Counted from the first letter of the stretch, positions 35,494-45,354 are shown. The stretch is 64,000 bases of DNA from an uncultured Clostridium sp. (GCA_930990555.1 CAKNPW010000003.1:1-64000); one strand, 5' to 3'. The notes: generated from the letters alone by a model not told the origin. Program-made: numbers and translations.

Positions 35494-36207
35494 CTATCTA
35501 TTTTTTATTCCACCGTTATATAGCTCTGCAATAGGATCATGAAGTGATGAAGTATTAAACGCATTTTGTGGGTATCTTACCTCAAAATGACAATGAATAC
35601 CAAATGCGTTACCTGTTTGACCAATTATTCCTAATACTTGCCCTTGTTGAACTTCTTGACCAGTAGATACTTTTAAAGAACCTGCTGTCATGTGTGCATA
35701 CAAGGTATAGAATTTAAGTCCATTATAATTATGTTCTATTACAACATGATTTCCATAGCTTCCTGCATTTATTGCCTGCACTACTTTTCCAGGATATACT
35801 GCAACTATATTAGTACCAGGATTACCAAACATATCAGTTCCTGTATGATAACCTAAGCTCCATGCTGAACCTTTTTTACCAAATCCTGAACCTATACCTG
35901 TTAGCTTTTGAACAGGAGAACAAAATGTATGGTCGCTTCCTATCCAACTTAAGCCATCTTGATTTATTATTTCTCCAGGTTGTGAAGAACCTGAATTTTC
36001 TGAATAATCTCCTTGTATAGGATTTCCGTTTTCATCATAATAGTTGTTATTATTTTTATTGTTGTTCGTATTTACAGCACCAATCATAAGTATTACAAAG
36101 AATATTAAAAAGAAAACGCAAAATATAATAAAAATAATTAATTTTATTTTAGAACCAGCAAAGCTAAATAACGTGCTAAATACATCAGTATTCTTGTTTT
36201 CTTCCAT
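35494..36207 (-). CDS. M23 family peptidoglycan endopeptidase of the transfer system
   Basis: About 237 residues. One membrane span near 20-45, then an extracellular LytM/M23 domain: HTGTDMFG supplies His and Asp zinc ligands, and IHCHFEVR the HxH. It should cut peptide cross-links to open the wall for the conjugation channel, the part played by VirB1-like hydrolases in Gram-positive systems. ATG 36207 lies 1 nt after the VirB4 stop and uses the GGTGGTGG run as ribosome site. Confidence 0.9.
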   Translation of the reverse strand: MEENKNTDVFSTLFSFAGSKIKLIIFIIFCVFFLIFFVILMIGAVNTNNNKNNNNYYDENGNPIQGDYSENSGSSQPGEIINQDGLSWIGSDHTFCSPVQKLTGIGSGFGKKGSAWSLGYHTGTDMFGNPGTNIVAVYPGKVVQAINAGSYGNHVVIEHNYNGLKFYTLYAHMTAGSLKVSTGQEVQQGQVLGIIGQTGNAFGIHCHFEVRYPQNAFNTSSLHDPIAELYNGGIKNR

Positions 36208-36208
36208 A

Positions 36209-38038
36209 TTATCTACCACCACCAACTAAATAAGGCATTTCAAATTCTAATGGCTTAACATTTATTAATTGATGTCCTGAACCTACGAAGAATAAGCCAC
36301 GTCCTTTTTCTTTTTGGCTTAAAATTGCTTTTTCTTCTGTATTCAAATTATATAAGTTAACAACTTCTTCTAGGTCTTTTCCATCAATACCAAAGAAAAA
36401 CTTGTAAGTACTGTTATCAAGTAGAGCTTGTCCGTACTGTTTTACTTCTGGAGCTAAAAAATCTACTAAACTTTGTGTAATTGTAACTAATCCTGATTCA
36501 TATTTTCTCGCTCTCTTACAAAAGTTACGCATGAATTCGATTGATTGTGGTACTTTTTTGTCTATAAGCAAGTATGCTTCATCACAAAAAACTAAATCTC
36601 TTTCTCTTCTATCTTTAAAAGCTTGATCTTGACAATAACGTAAAATGTTAAAATATTGACATCTTTTTACGTTTTCAGAAGCTCCTTGTAAACTATAAAC
36701 ATCTAAGCAAATAAAATCAGAATCGAATTGTATTGTTGTATGTCCGTTAAATATTTCGCTGTTATTTCCTATTGCCATTTGCCTTAAAACTGCTCTTAAT
36801 TCTTCATATTCTTTTTGATGATTACTTTTGCCTTTTACTTTTTCTTCAAGTAAACTATATAAATCTTGCATAATTGGAAATTGAATAGTTTTAAAATTTG
36901 AAATATCTGTATCGTAATTTATTCCAAAACTTTTATAAAGTTCTTCCAAAGTTTCATTAAGTAAACTCATTTCAAGTGATGTAATTTCTGGATAATATAA
37001 TTTAAAAAAGGTAGTTAAGAAGTCTAAGTGTAAAGCTAATGCTGATTTTGTTGTATTGTATTCACTATCTTCTTCCTCATCTTCAAAGCCAGCTGTAGGA
37101 ACTGGATTTATTTGAAGTGGATTTATTCTTCCAACAAATTCTCCTTCTCCACCACTACAATCAATCCATTTTCCCCCTAACAATTTGCAAATTGGTCTAT
37201 ATTCTGATTCTGGATCTATTATCCATATTTTTGTTCCATTTAAGTACTCATTTAGCATAATCTTTTTTGCTAAGAAGGATTTACCAGAGCCAGAAGAACC
37301 TTCAATTATAATGTTTGAATTTGTCCTATCATTTCCTTTAAAGAAAAATGAAGGAGCTACCATTCTACCATTTTCATCTACTCCTATATAGTAACCTTCT
37401 GCGTCAATTAGTCCTGAACCTGAAAAAGGTAATCCTGAAAATAAAGCATTTAAGCTCATAGTTTTATTAGAAATATCTGTTATTTCTTTATAAGATGTAT
37501 CGTATGGAGCTGATTGTTTTAAAGCTTCTTTTTGTAAATATGCTGGAACTCTTGCTTTTAATCCCATACCAGCAACTCTGTTTTTTATCAATTTTACGTT
37601 GTTCTGAAAATCTTGGTCTGTTTCACCATTAGTTTTAAAGATAATTGAAAGATTAATGTACGGAATATTATCTACAGTAATATCTTTAATAATCCTTTCA
37701 GCTGAAGCTATCTTAAATTCGCACATTTGCCTTGTAGCTTCATTTTGTGTTGAGTTTAAAGTGTTTCTTAATGCTGTAATACCTTTTGAAACACCATCTA
37801 CATAAGCCTGAACATCTTCGATTGGTGTAACAGTTAAAGATACAGTAGTATTTGGAATATCTTTTAAATTACTTAACCAACCTAAATTTACAGTAGAAGG
37901 ATAACCAGCAACATATTGAAGTTTAGATGTGATTTCACCTAATTGTACTTTATTGTATTTAAGAACTATCCCTTGTGGAGTAATTAAATTTAGCAAGTCA
38001 TTATTTATTGGTATTTGCTCTATTTCTACTTTTTTCAC
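36209..38038 (-). CDS. virB4: VirB4-family conjugation ATPase
   Basis: About 609 residues; energises the type IV secretion channel. Walker A is GSSGSGKS (near residue 250), Walker B is DLVFCDEAYLLI, and the front part (APYDTSYKEIT...GSGLIDAEGYYIG) is typical of Gram-positive VirB4/TrsE. The ORF starts at the middle of the usual N-terminal domain; the missing front part is a separate gene at 44.1 kb. GTG 38038 is chosen because GGGAGGG lies before it, whereas ATG 38056 has no ribosome site. Driven by promoter P3. Confidence 0.92.
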   Translation of the reverse strand: MKKVEIEQIPINNDLLNLITPQGIVLKYNKVQLGEITSKLQYVAGYPSTVNLGWLSNLKDIPNTTVSLTVTPIEDVQAYVDGVSKGITALRNTLNSTQNEATRQMCEFKIASAERIIKDITVDNIPYINLSIIFKTNGETDQDFQNNVKLIKNRVAGMGLKARVPAYLQKEALKQSAPYDTSYKEITDISNKTMSLNALFSGLPFSGSGLIDAEGYYIGVDENGRMVAPSFFFKGNDRTNSNIIIEGSSGSGKSFLAKKIMLNEYLNGTKIWIIDPESEYRPICKLLGGKWIDCSGGEGEFVGRINPLQINPVPTAGFEDEEEDSEYNTTKSALALHLDFLTTFFKLYYPEITSLEMSLLNETLEELYKSFGINYDTDISNFKTIQFPIMQDLYSLLEEKVKGKSNHQKEYEELRAVLRQMAIGNNSEIFNGHTTIQFDSDFICLDVYSLQGASENVKRCQYFNILRYCQDQAFKDRRERDLVFCDEAYLLIDKKVPQSIEFMRNFCKRARKYESGLVTITQSLVDFLAPEVKQYGQALLDNSTYKFFFGIDGKDLEEVVNLYNLNTEEKAILSQKEKGRGLFFVGSGHQLINVKPLEFEMPYLVGGGR

Positions 38039-38075
38039 CTTTTTATTCCCTCCCATTTTTTATTTTTATAAAAAA

Positions 38076-38163
38076 ATTATAGAGGGAAAAAAATCTTATT
38101 TTTGTTAAAAAAATTGCATAAATATTGCATTTGCTATTAAAATTTGTATTTTAAATATTTAAA
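38076..38163 (-). promoter_or_regulatory. Element-type promoter P3 (VirB4 operon)
   Basis: Palindrome at 38150-38163, two 11-12-bp repeats (TGCAATATTTA then TGCAATTTTTT on minus), 25 bp, then TATAAT (38081-38076). Heads virB4, the M23 peptidase and four further genes. Confidence 0.75.
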
Positions 38164-38179
38164 AGGGTTTTAAAGGAAA

Positions 38180-38220
38180 AAAGCTTTTAAAATAGTTTAA
38201 TTACTACTTTAAAAGCTTTT
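38180..38220 (-). terminator. Terminator after the SpoVG-domain protein gene
   Basis: AAAGCTTTTAAA pairs with TTTAAAAGCTTT around ATAGTTTAATTACTAC, almost the same loop as at 25.05 kb. T-run on the minus strand. Confidence 0.7.
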
Positions 38221-38263
38221 ATATATCTATATTAAAAAGAGAGGGTTATTTAGAATAATATAT

Positions 38264-39589
38264 TTAAATTTCATCTTCTTCTGTTTCTTCATTATTTTCT
38301 TCTTGTTCTTTAGTTTCTTTATTATATTCTGAAACTAAATTATCTTTTATTTTTTCTCTTAAATCTTTATCAAGATATATTAACGGTTTGTACTCTTGTT
38401 CAATTTTTTTCTCTGGAACAGAAATTGACTGAAATTCATTGCCTTCTTTAGAAATACCTTCATTTAGTCGAACATTATTTAATGCTAATACACCACCTAC
38501 TAAAACTCTACCAGTTGCCTTAATATAAGGGTTATTTTCAAAAGATAATGGTCTAATATAAGATTTTACATAATCTTTATCATAGTCAATATTTGTCTTA
38601 TGTTCTATAACTGTTTTGCCATATTCATTAGTTTCATTTGATGTTAAAGCCTCTAATAAAGCTTTTCTTATTTCTGGTATTAAATTATCTTTTTTACTAT
38701 TTAAACTTACACTTTTTATATATTTCATATTTCCTTCTTTATCCTGGTATTTATCAATATTAGGCATATCAAAAGCTACAATTTTTCCTTCTTTTGTTGG
38801 AATTTCTTTTACTGCAACATCTTTTATTGTAACTCCTGCTAGTGTTATATCAGCAAATCCTTTTAAATTTGAATCTTCTTTATTTATTTTCCTTAATTCT
38901 ACCTTTATATTTAATTTATCCATATTAGTTTCCTCCCTTTCATCTATTTGTAAATCATTTGAAATTAGATATTCTTTATTTGCACCAACTAAAAGTCCTA
39001 AATCTGTTATATTTTCTTTATCAATTCCTATATTATGATTTTTACAAAAATCGTATAATTCATTTAAATTTTTTATTGTATGTAATTCTTCTATATCTTT
39101 TATTTTAAAATCTGTATTAAAAGCTAAACCTTTTAAATCAATATTTAATTCACTATCTATGTCATTATTATTATCTAATAAAACATAGCTGTCTGGATAA
39201 GTTTGAATATTATTCTCTAAAGTACATTTAATTATTTTATTGTATTTGTTACTACTTTTTTCTTCTTGAATTGGATTTATTTCAGATACTTCTACTTCTC
39301 TATTTTTAAAGTAATTTTCCAAAAAAGCAAATGCTTCATCTTCACTTTTAAAAATACCAGATATATAATCTTCTCCATTTCCACCATTTAATTCATATAA
39401 TAAAGTACCATTTAAAGATAATTTGTACGTAGGTTCAAAAAATTCGTGAATTGGCTCATATACAAATCCTATAATACTTATTACATCTCCATTATTTGTT
39501 AGGTATTTTTCATCTCCACTTGTATAACTCCATGCACTAGCTTTTACATCTTCTATAATCTTCATTAAATTTTCTTTATTTACTATCAT
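38264..39589 (-). CDS. Tailed cargo protein with two SpoVG-like regions (441 residues)
   Basis: The N-terminal 200 residues form small beta/helix modules (FKSEDEAFAFLENYF; DLGLLVGANKEYLIS). From about 225, LNIKVELRKINKEDSNLKGFADITLAGVTIKDVAVKE resembles SpoVG, and after about 350, IKATGRVLVGGVLALNNVRL...LDKDLREKIKDNLVSEYN looks like a second SpoVG-type unit. Ends NEETEEDEI. This links nucleic-acid-binding domains with the shared tail. Its stop begins a cassette repeated near 25.1 and 54.5 kb. Confidence 0.82.
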   Translation of the reverse strand: MIVNKENLMKIIEDVKASAWSYTSGDEKYLTNNGDVISIIGFVYEPIHEFFEPTYKLSLNGTLLYELNGGNGEDYISGIFKSEDEAFAFLENYFKNREVEVSEINPIQEEKSSNKYNKIIKCTLENNIQTYPDSYVLLDNNNDIDSELNIDLKGLAFNTDFKIKDIEELHTIKNLNELYDFCKNHNIGIDKENITDLGLLVGANKEYLISNDLQIDEREETNMDKLNIKVELRKINKEDSNLKGFADITLAGVTIKDVAVKEIPTKEGKIVAFDMPNIDKYQDKEGNMKYIKSVSLNSKKDNLIPEIRKALLEALTSNETNEYGKTVIEHKTNIDYDKDYVKSYIRPLSFENNPYIKATGRVLVGGVLALNNVRLNEGISKEGNEFQSISVPEKKIEQEYKPLIYLDKDLREKIKDNLVSEYNKETKEQEENNEETEEDEI

Positions 39590-39727
39590 AAATTTTCTCC
39601 TTCTTTAATTCATATTGTGTAAATGTTAAATCTAATAATTCTTTCGTTATAACATTATTATTAATTTTTTTCCATAATTTTTAATTCTTTTTATATATTA
39701 AAATAGTTTTAAATATTTAAAGTTATT

Positions 39728-40180
39728 TTAAATTTCCTCCTCTTCGCTCTCTTCTGCTTCTAATATCTCTTTTTCTGCTAATATTAAGCCTGTTCTTAAA
39801 TTTTTATTTTCTTCAATATCTTTATTACTTAATCCTAAACTCATTAATGTATCTGTAATATCATTTGTATAGCTATACTCGTGATTGTTTAACTCATATA
39901 GAAACATATTTTTTATAAACTTATCTCCTACTTTATCTTTGGCAATTTCAGTCCAAAATTCTTTATTATGTTTTTTTTGCATTTCTTTATAAGCTTCTAC
40001 ATCTGTTTTTTTCATGAAGCCACCTGCTCCTATACTTACAATTTTATCTGTATCATTTTCATTTAATCCTAATTCTTTCATTCCTTGTTTAAATTGTTCA
40101 TCTGTAAAAGCAAATTTTATTGGAATTTTCTTTAGTTCTTCTTCTTGTCTTTTTTTCATTTCTTGATATGTTTCAAACAT
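39728..40180 (-). CDS. Cargo protein with acidic tail (150 residues)
   Basis: Helical, charged protein (TDEQFKQGMKELGLNENDTDKIVSIGAGGFMKK...DTLMSLGLSNKDIEENK) of unknown family, ending EAEESEEEEI. It sits between the giant adhesin and the SpoVG-domain gene; a lone TTTAAATATTTAAA palindrome lies near its 3' end. Confidence 0.82.
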   Translation of the reverse strand: MFETYQEMKKRQEEELKKIPIKFAFTDEQFKQGMKELGLNENDTDKIVSIGAGGFMKKTDVEAYKEMQKKHNKEFWTEIAKDKVGDKFIKNMFLYELNNHEYSYTNDITDTLMSLGLSNKDIEENKNLRTGLILAEKEILEAEESEEEEI

Positions 40181-40214
40181 ATATTTTTCGCCTCTTTCTT
40201 TATAAGTTTTAAAA

Positions 40215-40249
40215 AAGCAACTATTTTTATTTTCAATAGTTGCCTTTTA
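40215..40249 (-). terminator. Terminator after the giant adhesin gene
   Basis: GCAACTAT and ATAGTTGC arms flanked by A and T runs, giving a T-run on the minus strand. Confidence 0.75.
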
Positions 40250-40265
40250 TTAATAATTATTTATT

Positions 40266-43200
40266 TTAGAATCCTGTTTTTGGTAATACTTCCATTGTTG
40301 TTACAGGTTTATCAATTTTTAATTCTGCTATATCTAAAGTTGTTGTGGAATCAGCTTTAACTTCAAATGTAATATCTTTAGATAATTTATATCCTTCTGG
40401 AGCTTTTGTTTCTTTCAATAAGTAAATTCCTGTTCTTAATCCAGTTATATTTATCTTTCCGTTCTCATCTGTTGTATATTTACCAATTAGCTTATTTTCC
40501 GTTAGGTTTGTTAGTTCAAATTCTGCTCCTTGTAATGCTTTTTCTTCTTCTGAATCGTGCTTATATATGTCTACGTTACCTTTTTCATGTTCATTAGTAA
40601 TATTTACCGTCTTAACTTCTTTATCCTCTGTAAATTGAACCTCGTAAGTTTTATTGCTTAAATAGTAATTATCAGCTGTTTCTATCTCTTTTATAGTATA
40701 GACATTATCTATTGGAAGTTTTTTACTTGTTGCTATTCCCTCTTTATCTGTGATTACTGTATCAACTAAGTTTTGGTCTTTATCATATATTTCAAACTTA
40801 ACTCCTTCAAGTTTAATATTTTTGTCATCTAAATCTGTTTTATTGATTACAATAGTTCCTTTTTGTTTTTCATCTTCCACATTTAAAATAGTAGTTTCAT
40901 TGTTCTTTACTTCAAAATCAATACTATCAGATTTATTATAAAATTCTGGAGCTTCAATTTCCCTTAATTGATATTTACCAGTCCTTAAGTTTTCTATATT
41001 AATTTCACCATTTTCATTTGTTGTAACTGTATTTACAACCTTATCAAATTCATAAGAATAAATATCAAATTTTGCATTTGGTAAAACTAATTCTGGACTA
41101 TCTTTATCTACTTTTGTAATTTTAACATTACCTTTCTCGTGTTCGTTTCCAATTCCTAATGTTTGTATTTCTTTATCTTCATTAAATTTGACTTCTTGTG
41201 TTTCATTATTTAATATATAATTTTCTTTAGTTTCAACTTCTTTTACTGTATAAATATTGTCTATTGGAAGTTCTTTACTAATTGCTGTTCCGTCTTTATC
41301 TGTTACTACTGTATCAACTAAGTTTTGGTCTTTATCATATATTTCAAACTTAACTCCTTCAAGCATTATTTCTGGAATTTCTTCTGTATCTGCATTTCTG
41401 TTCATGTGTAATGGATAGTCTTGGTCAAATTTATAAATTTGTATTTGACCTTTTTTCTTTTCATTTTCTACTGTTAATTTTAGTGTTTGATTCCATGCTA
41501 GAACAAAAGGTGTTTCTTCATTATTTAATCTATAATTATCTAGTGTTTTTACTTCTTTTAAGATATACCTATCATAAGCTGGAAGTCTATGGCTTATTGC
41601 AATTCCGTTCTCATCTGTTGTCATTGTATCAATTTTAGTTCCATCTTCTTTGTAAATTTCAAATGTAACTCCTTCAAGTTTTGTATCTGGATTATCTAAA
41701 TCCACTTTTGTAACTTGTAACTGTCCTTTTTTTCTTTCATTTTCAAAGGTTAAATCTTTTATTTGATCTTCTTCTAATTCTATAGTTTTAGGTGTTTCAT
41801 TTAATTCGTATAAAATTCCAGTTTCGATTTCTTTTACTGAATAAGGGTTATACATTAATGGGAGTTTTGAACTAGTAGCTTCACCGTTTTCATCTGTTGT
41901 TAATGTATCTACTAATTTTCCATTTTTATCATAAACATTAAATTTAACACCTTGTAATTTAATTTTGTTGTTATCCAAATCAACCTTAATAACTTTTACT
42001 TGTCCTTTTTTCTTTTCGTTTTCTACTACTACATCAGTAGTTTCTTTATCTTTTACTTCAAAATCAACTGGCTCTGCTAATTTATAAAATTCATTTGTTT
42101 TTGTTTCTCTTAATTGATATTTGCCTGTCCTTAAATTTTCTATGCTGATTTCACCATTTACATCTGTTGTAGCATGACCTATAACAGTATCAAATTCATA
42201 AGAATAAACATCAAATTCTACTGCACCTAATTTTGTATCATGGTCATCTTTATCTACTTTTGTAATTTTAGCATTTCCTTTTTTATGCTCATTTGTTATA
42301 TTTAATATTTGTTGATCTCCATCAACATTATTAAATGTAACTTCATAAGTTTCAGTATTTAAATAATAATTATCTAATGTTTCAACTTCCTTTACTGTAT
42401 AAGTTGTATCAACAGGTAATCTCATACTTATAGCTTTGCCATTTTCATCTGTTGTTATTGTTTGTACTTTATTTCCACTATCATCATATATTTCAAACTT
42501 AACTCCTTCAAGCATTATTTTGTCTGGAAGATTACTAGTATCTTCTACATAAGAAGTAGGTGTTGAAGTAAAATCTTGATCATACTTATATATTACTATT
42601 TGTCCTTTTTTCTTTTCATTTTCTATAGTATATTCTGATACAGGTTTTTCTTGCTCCCAAAAAACTTCTACATCTGTATCTGGTGCTAAAGTATACCACT
42701 TGTTTGTTTCTTTTTCTTTTAATGTATAAGTACCTGTTCTTATATTAGGTATTGTTATTTCACCATTTTCATCAGTTCTAACGGTATCTATAACTTTATC
42801 AAATTCTTGTGAGTATACATCAAATAAAACATGTCCCATTTGAATTTTATGGTTATCTTTATCAATTTTATTTATTTTTAAAGTACCCTTTTTATGTTCA
42901 TTTGTTAAATTCATTGTTGCATTTTGGTTATAAATTAGGCTTTGTTGTTGTTCTTGATTGTTTGGAACATAATTATCATTAGTTCTTGTTTCTTTTACTG
43001 TATAATTACCTGCATATAAATCTGAAAATGTTACTTTTCCATTATCATCTGTAGTTTTAGTTTGTAAAACTTGACCATCTTTTAACAATTGAAATTCTGT
43101 ATCTGTAATTCCTCCACCAGTTTCAGAATCTGTTTTGTTTATTGTAATAGATGAAACATTTCCTTTAAATTGCTCAGTTGCATTTGAATTAGCAATTTCA

Positions 43201-44093
43201 TAAGGATCTCCAGTTAAAGCATAATTTTGCCACTCTTCATTTGGTGTTGCACCAAATAGTATTGGGGTAGTTTTACATCTTGCATTTTGTACTACTACTA
43301 TTCCATTTACATCTGTTGTAATTGATAATTCTGGTATAGAAATTTTTATAGTTTGTGTACCATTAAAACTATATTGTTCGCCATTATTCAAATTAAATAC
43401 TTTTGTTCCTGCTGGGAAATTTGCTATAGCTACATCAAAACTTGCAAGCTCTACTGGTGAACTAACATTATAATTTTGTGAATAATAATTTATTCCTCCA
43501 ATATTATCTTTGTATAAATCACCTGTTTTATTAATATCAACTCTTGCTTCTTGATAAGTTTGACTACCATTTTTTCCTATATTTACTAGGTTTATTATAG
43601 CTTGCTTAATTGCTTCTCCTTCAGAATCTGCACCTTTATAGTAAGAATATGGGTCTGTTCCATATAATATACAATATACTGCTTGCTTTGTTGCAACAAA
43701 GGCGTCTTGTTCGTTCCAAACTCCCATATCTTGTGGAGTTTTATAAGGATAACTATTAGTAATTACTCTCCATATTTGTTGGTCATTAACTGCACCAGTA
43801 ACATTTACAGTATATGCAGGAACTGTACCGACTCCGTGTCTATCTTTATTTAAACAAAAAGCAGGATATTCAACTCCATCTTTTGAATAAACAACAAAAT
43901 CTGTAACTATATAATACCAAGCATTTTTATTACTATTCCAGTATTGTAAATGTCTTCCACAATCGCCTTTATCGTATATATATGCAGAATCTACTGAAAA
44001 ACTTGCATTGGAAAATGAAGGCAATACTATTTGAAATAGCATAAAAAATATTATTAATAATACAGTAGTATTTTTAAATAGTTTTTTACTCAT
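40266..44093 (-). CDS. Giant thioester/Cna-B adhesin ending in LPKTGF (1275 residues)
   Basis: Signal peptide at about 10-30, then an N-terminal thioester-type domain (YPAFCLNKDRHGVGT with Cys, ATKQAVYCILYGTDP with Gln) related to that of the 700-residue adhesin, then about ten Cna-B/SpaA repeats, each starting near K(G)xxxIxKxDxD and containing a LxGVxFxIYD-like segment. Such repeats fold with intramolecular isopeptide bonds, making a stiff stalk. Like its paralogue it ends exactly at LPKTGF without a transmembrane anchor. Likely recipient-cell or surface attachment factor of the element. AAAGGAGG precedes ATG. Confidence 0.92.
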   Translation of the reverse strand: MSKKLFKNTTVLLIIFFMLFQIVLPSFSNASFSVDSAYIYDKGDCGRHLQYWNSNKNAWYYIVTDFVVYSKDGVEYPAFCLNKDRHGVGTVPAYTVNVTGAVNDQQIWRVITNSYPYKTPQDMGVWNEQDAFVATKQAVYCILYGTDPYSYYKGADSEGEAIKQAIINLVNIGKNGSQTYQEARVDINKTGDLYKDNIGGINYYSQNYNVSSPVELASFDVAIANFPAGTKVFNLNNGEQYSFNGTQTIKISIPELSITTDVNGIVVVQNARCKTTPILFGATPNEEWQNYALTGDPYEIANSNATEQFKGNVSSITINKTDSETGGGITDTEFQLLKDGQVLQTKTTDDNGKVTFSDLYAGNYTVKETRTNDNYVPNNQEQQQSLIYNQNATMNLTNEHKKGTLKINKIDKDNHKIQMGHVLFDVYSQEFDKVIDTVRTDENGEITIPNIRTGTYTLKEKETNKWYTLAPDTDVEVFWEQEKPVSEYTIENEKKKGQIVIYKYDQDFTSTPTSYVEDTSNLPDKIMLEGVKFEIYDDSGNKVQTITTDENGKAISMRLPVDTTYTVKEVETLDNYYLNTETYEVTFNNVDGDQQILNITNEHKKGNAKITKVDKDDHDTKLGAVEFDVYSYEFDTVIGHATTDVNGEISIENLRTGKYQLRETKTNEFYKLAEPVDFEVKDKETTDVVVENEKKKGQVKVIKVDLDNNKIKLQGVKFNVYDKNGKLVDTLTTDENGEATSSKLPLMYNPYSVKEIETGILYELNETPKTIELEEDQIKDLTFENERKKGQLQVTKVDLDNPDTKLEGVTFEIYKEDGTKIDTMTTDENGIAISHRLPAYDRYILKEVKTLDNYRLNNEETPFVLAWNQTLKLTVENEKKKGQIQIYKFDQDYPLHMNRNADTEEIPEIMLEGVKFEIYDKDQNLVDTVVTDKDGTAISKELPIDNIYTVKEVETKENYILNNETQEVKFNEDKEIQTLGIGNEHEKGNVKITKVDKDSPELVLPNAKFDIYSYEFDKVVNTVTTNENGEINIENLRTGKYQLREIEAPEFYNKSDSIDFEVKNNETTILNVEDEKQKGTIVINKTDLDDKNIKLEGVKFEIYDKDQNLVDTVITDKEGIATSKKLPIDNVYTIKEIETADNYYLSNKTYEVQFTEDKEVKTVNITNEHEKGNVDIYKHDSEEEKALQGAEFELTNLTENKLIGKYTTDENGKINITGLRTGIYLLKETKAPEGYKLSKDITFEVKADSTTTLDIAELKIDKPVTTMEVLPKTGF

Positions 44094-44109
44094 TTTTTTG
44101 TTCCTCCTT

Positions 44110-44733
44110 TTATTTTACTTGAACTATATTATCCATATAGTTTTGATCTTCTAAATATGCTGTAACTGGATTAGTAAAGCCATTTATAACTTGTATTATT
44201 TGCTTATCATTTAGTATTTCTGTTTTATATGTTGCATTTGATAAGTTTCTTTTCATTTCATTTAGTCTTTTATCGATTTCTACTGCTGAATGATCATCTA
44301 GTTTTGCTTCCCAAATTATTAAATAAATTTCTGATTCTTGTGCTTTTCCTGTTGCCGATAACATGCCAAATGATTTCATTCTTTGATTTAAAAGATAAAA
44401 CTTGGTAGAATTTGCTTCATTATCCATAAGCATTGCCTGATAATCTTGGTTTCTTTGTAAATCTACAGGTCGATTTGCAAAATACAACTTAAATGGCTTT
44501 AGTTCTGTAGCCATATTTGATGTTAGAACTCTTGCATGTGCTTTTCTTTCATCTTGGCTCATGAGGTTACAATTTTTAGGATATATTCTTAATATTCCTA
44601 AAATTTTATTATCTATTGTATAAATCTTTCCATCTTGCACAGTTCTAATATTTAAAAAAGTATTTGCTGATATTTCTTCTTTTTGCTCTGATTTATTTTT
44701 ATTAGAATGACCAAATAACTTGAAATTCCCCAT
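44110..44733 (-). CDS. VirB4 N-terminal-domain protein (split VirB4)
   Basis: 207 residues. TIDNKILGILRIYPKNCNLMSQDERKAHARVLTSNMATELKPFKLYFANRPVDL is the pattern of the first part of VirB4/TrsE ATPases (CagE/TrbE/VirB N-terminal domain), but the protein has no ATPase motifs. The ATPase gene 6 kb downstream starts where this domain would stop, so the two probably assemble into one VirB4. Driven by promoter P4 and followed by the giant adhesin. Confidence 0.72.
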   Translation of the reverse strand: MGNFKLFGHSNKNKSEQKEEISANTFLNIRTVQDGKIYTIDNKILGILRIYPKNCNLMSQDERKAHARVLTSNMATELKPFKLYFANRPVDLQRNQDYQAMLMDNEANSTKFYLLNQRMKSFGMLSATGKAQESEIYLIIWEAKLDDHSAVEIDKRLNEMKRNLSNATYKTEILNDKQIIQVINGFTNPVTAYLEDQNYMDNIVQVK

Positions 44734-44768
44734 TTTTCTCCTCCTATCTCAATAAAATTTATATTGAT

Positions 44769-44857
44769 ATTATAGAAGTAAAAAAACGTATTTTTTGATA
44801 AAAATATTGCAAAAATATTGCATTTGTTATTAAATTTTATACTTTTAAATATTTAAA
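44769..44857 (-). promoter_or_regulatory. Element-type promoter P4
   Basis: Palindrome at 44844-44857, two TGCAATATTTT repeats, 25 bp, then TATAAT (44774-44769), about 35 nt before the VirB4 N-domain gene. Confidence 0.75.
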
Positions 44858-45000
44858 CAAAATTTTAAAGACAAAAAAATAAAGCCTCTAAGGACTTTAA
44901 TTTTCTAAGAAGTGTTACTTCTATATAAAAATACATGTAATAAAATAACTAATGAAATATAATATTAATAAATACCATACTTTATTTATTTAGTCAAGAA

Positions 45001-45354
45001 TTATTTTGAAATATTTTGTAGGTAAATTTTATTGTCTTTATAAGATTCCCTATAATATTTACTTGAATCAAAAGATTTAGGTACAAAAATTTTTCTTGTC
45101 TTAGCTGTAATTAGTTTTTTTACAATAAAACTATCAAAATCTTCACTATCTAATAATTTATAGTAATATTTTGCTATATTATCTTTATGTAGTTTTCTGC
45201 ATGTATTATAAATTGAGGTAGAAAATCCGTATGTTCCCTCATAATTCGTTAATTCTTTAAAATCTTTTGGAGAAAGTTTAAAAAGTAATTGTATTTCTTT
45301 TGAAAGTTTTTTATAAAAGGATTTATTTAGTTGATATATATATTTATTTTCCAT
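45001..45354 (-). CDS. Unknown protein, 117 residues
   Basis: Basic protein with helices and short strands (LIQLLFKLSPKDFKELTNYEGTYGFSTSIYNTCRKL-like region), no tail, no family recognised. Preceded by GGGAGTG. It stands alone between a terminator and promoter P4; a lone palindrome TTTAAATATTTAAA occurs about 100 nt upstream without the direct repeats. Confidence 0.72.
   Translation of the reverse strand: MENKYIYQLNKSFYKKLSKEIQLLFKLSPKDFKELTNYEGTYGFSTSIYNTCRKLHKDNIAKYYYKLLDSEDFDSFIVKKLITAKTRKIFVPKSFDSSKYYRESYKDNKIYLQNISK

Noticed and set aside
41411-41638. Several + strand reading frames within the giant adhesin gene
   Set aside because: They run opposite to a clear 1275-residue gene, have no ribosome sites and shadow its Cna-B repeats.
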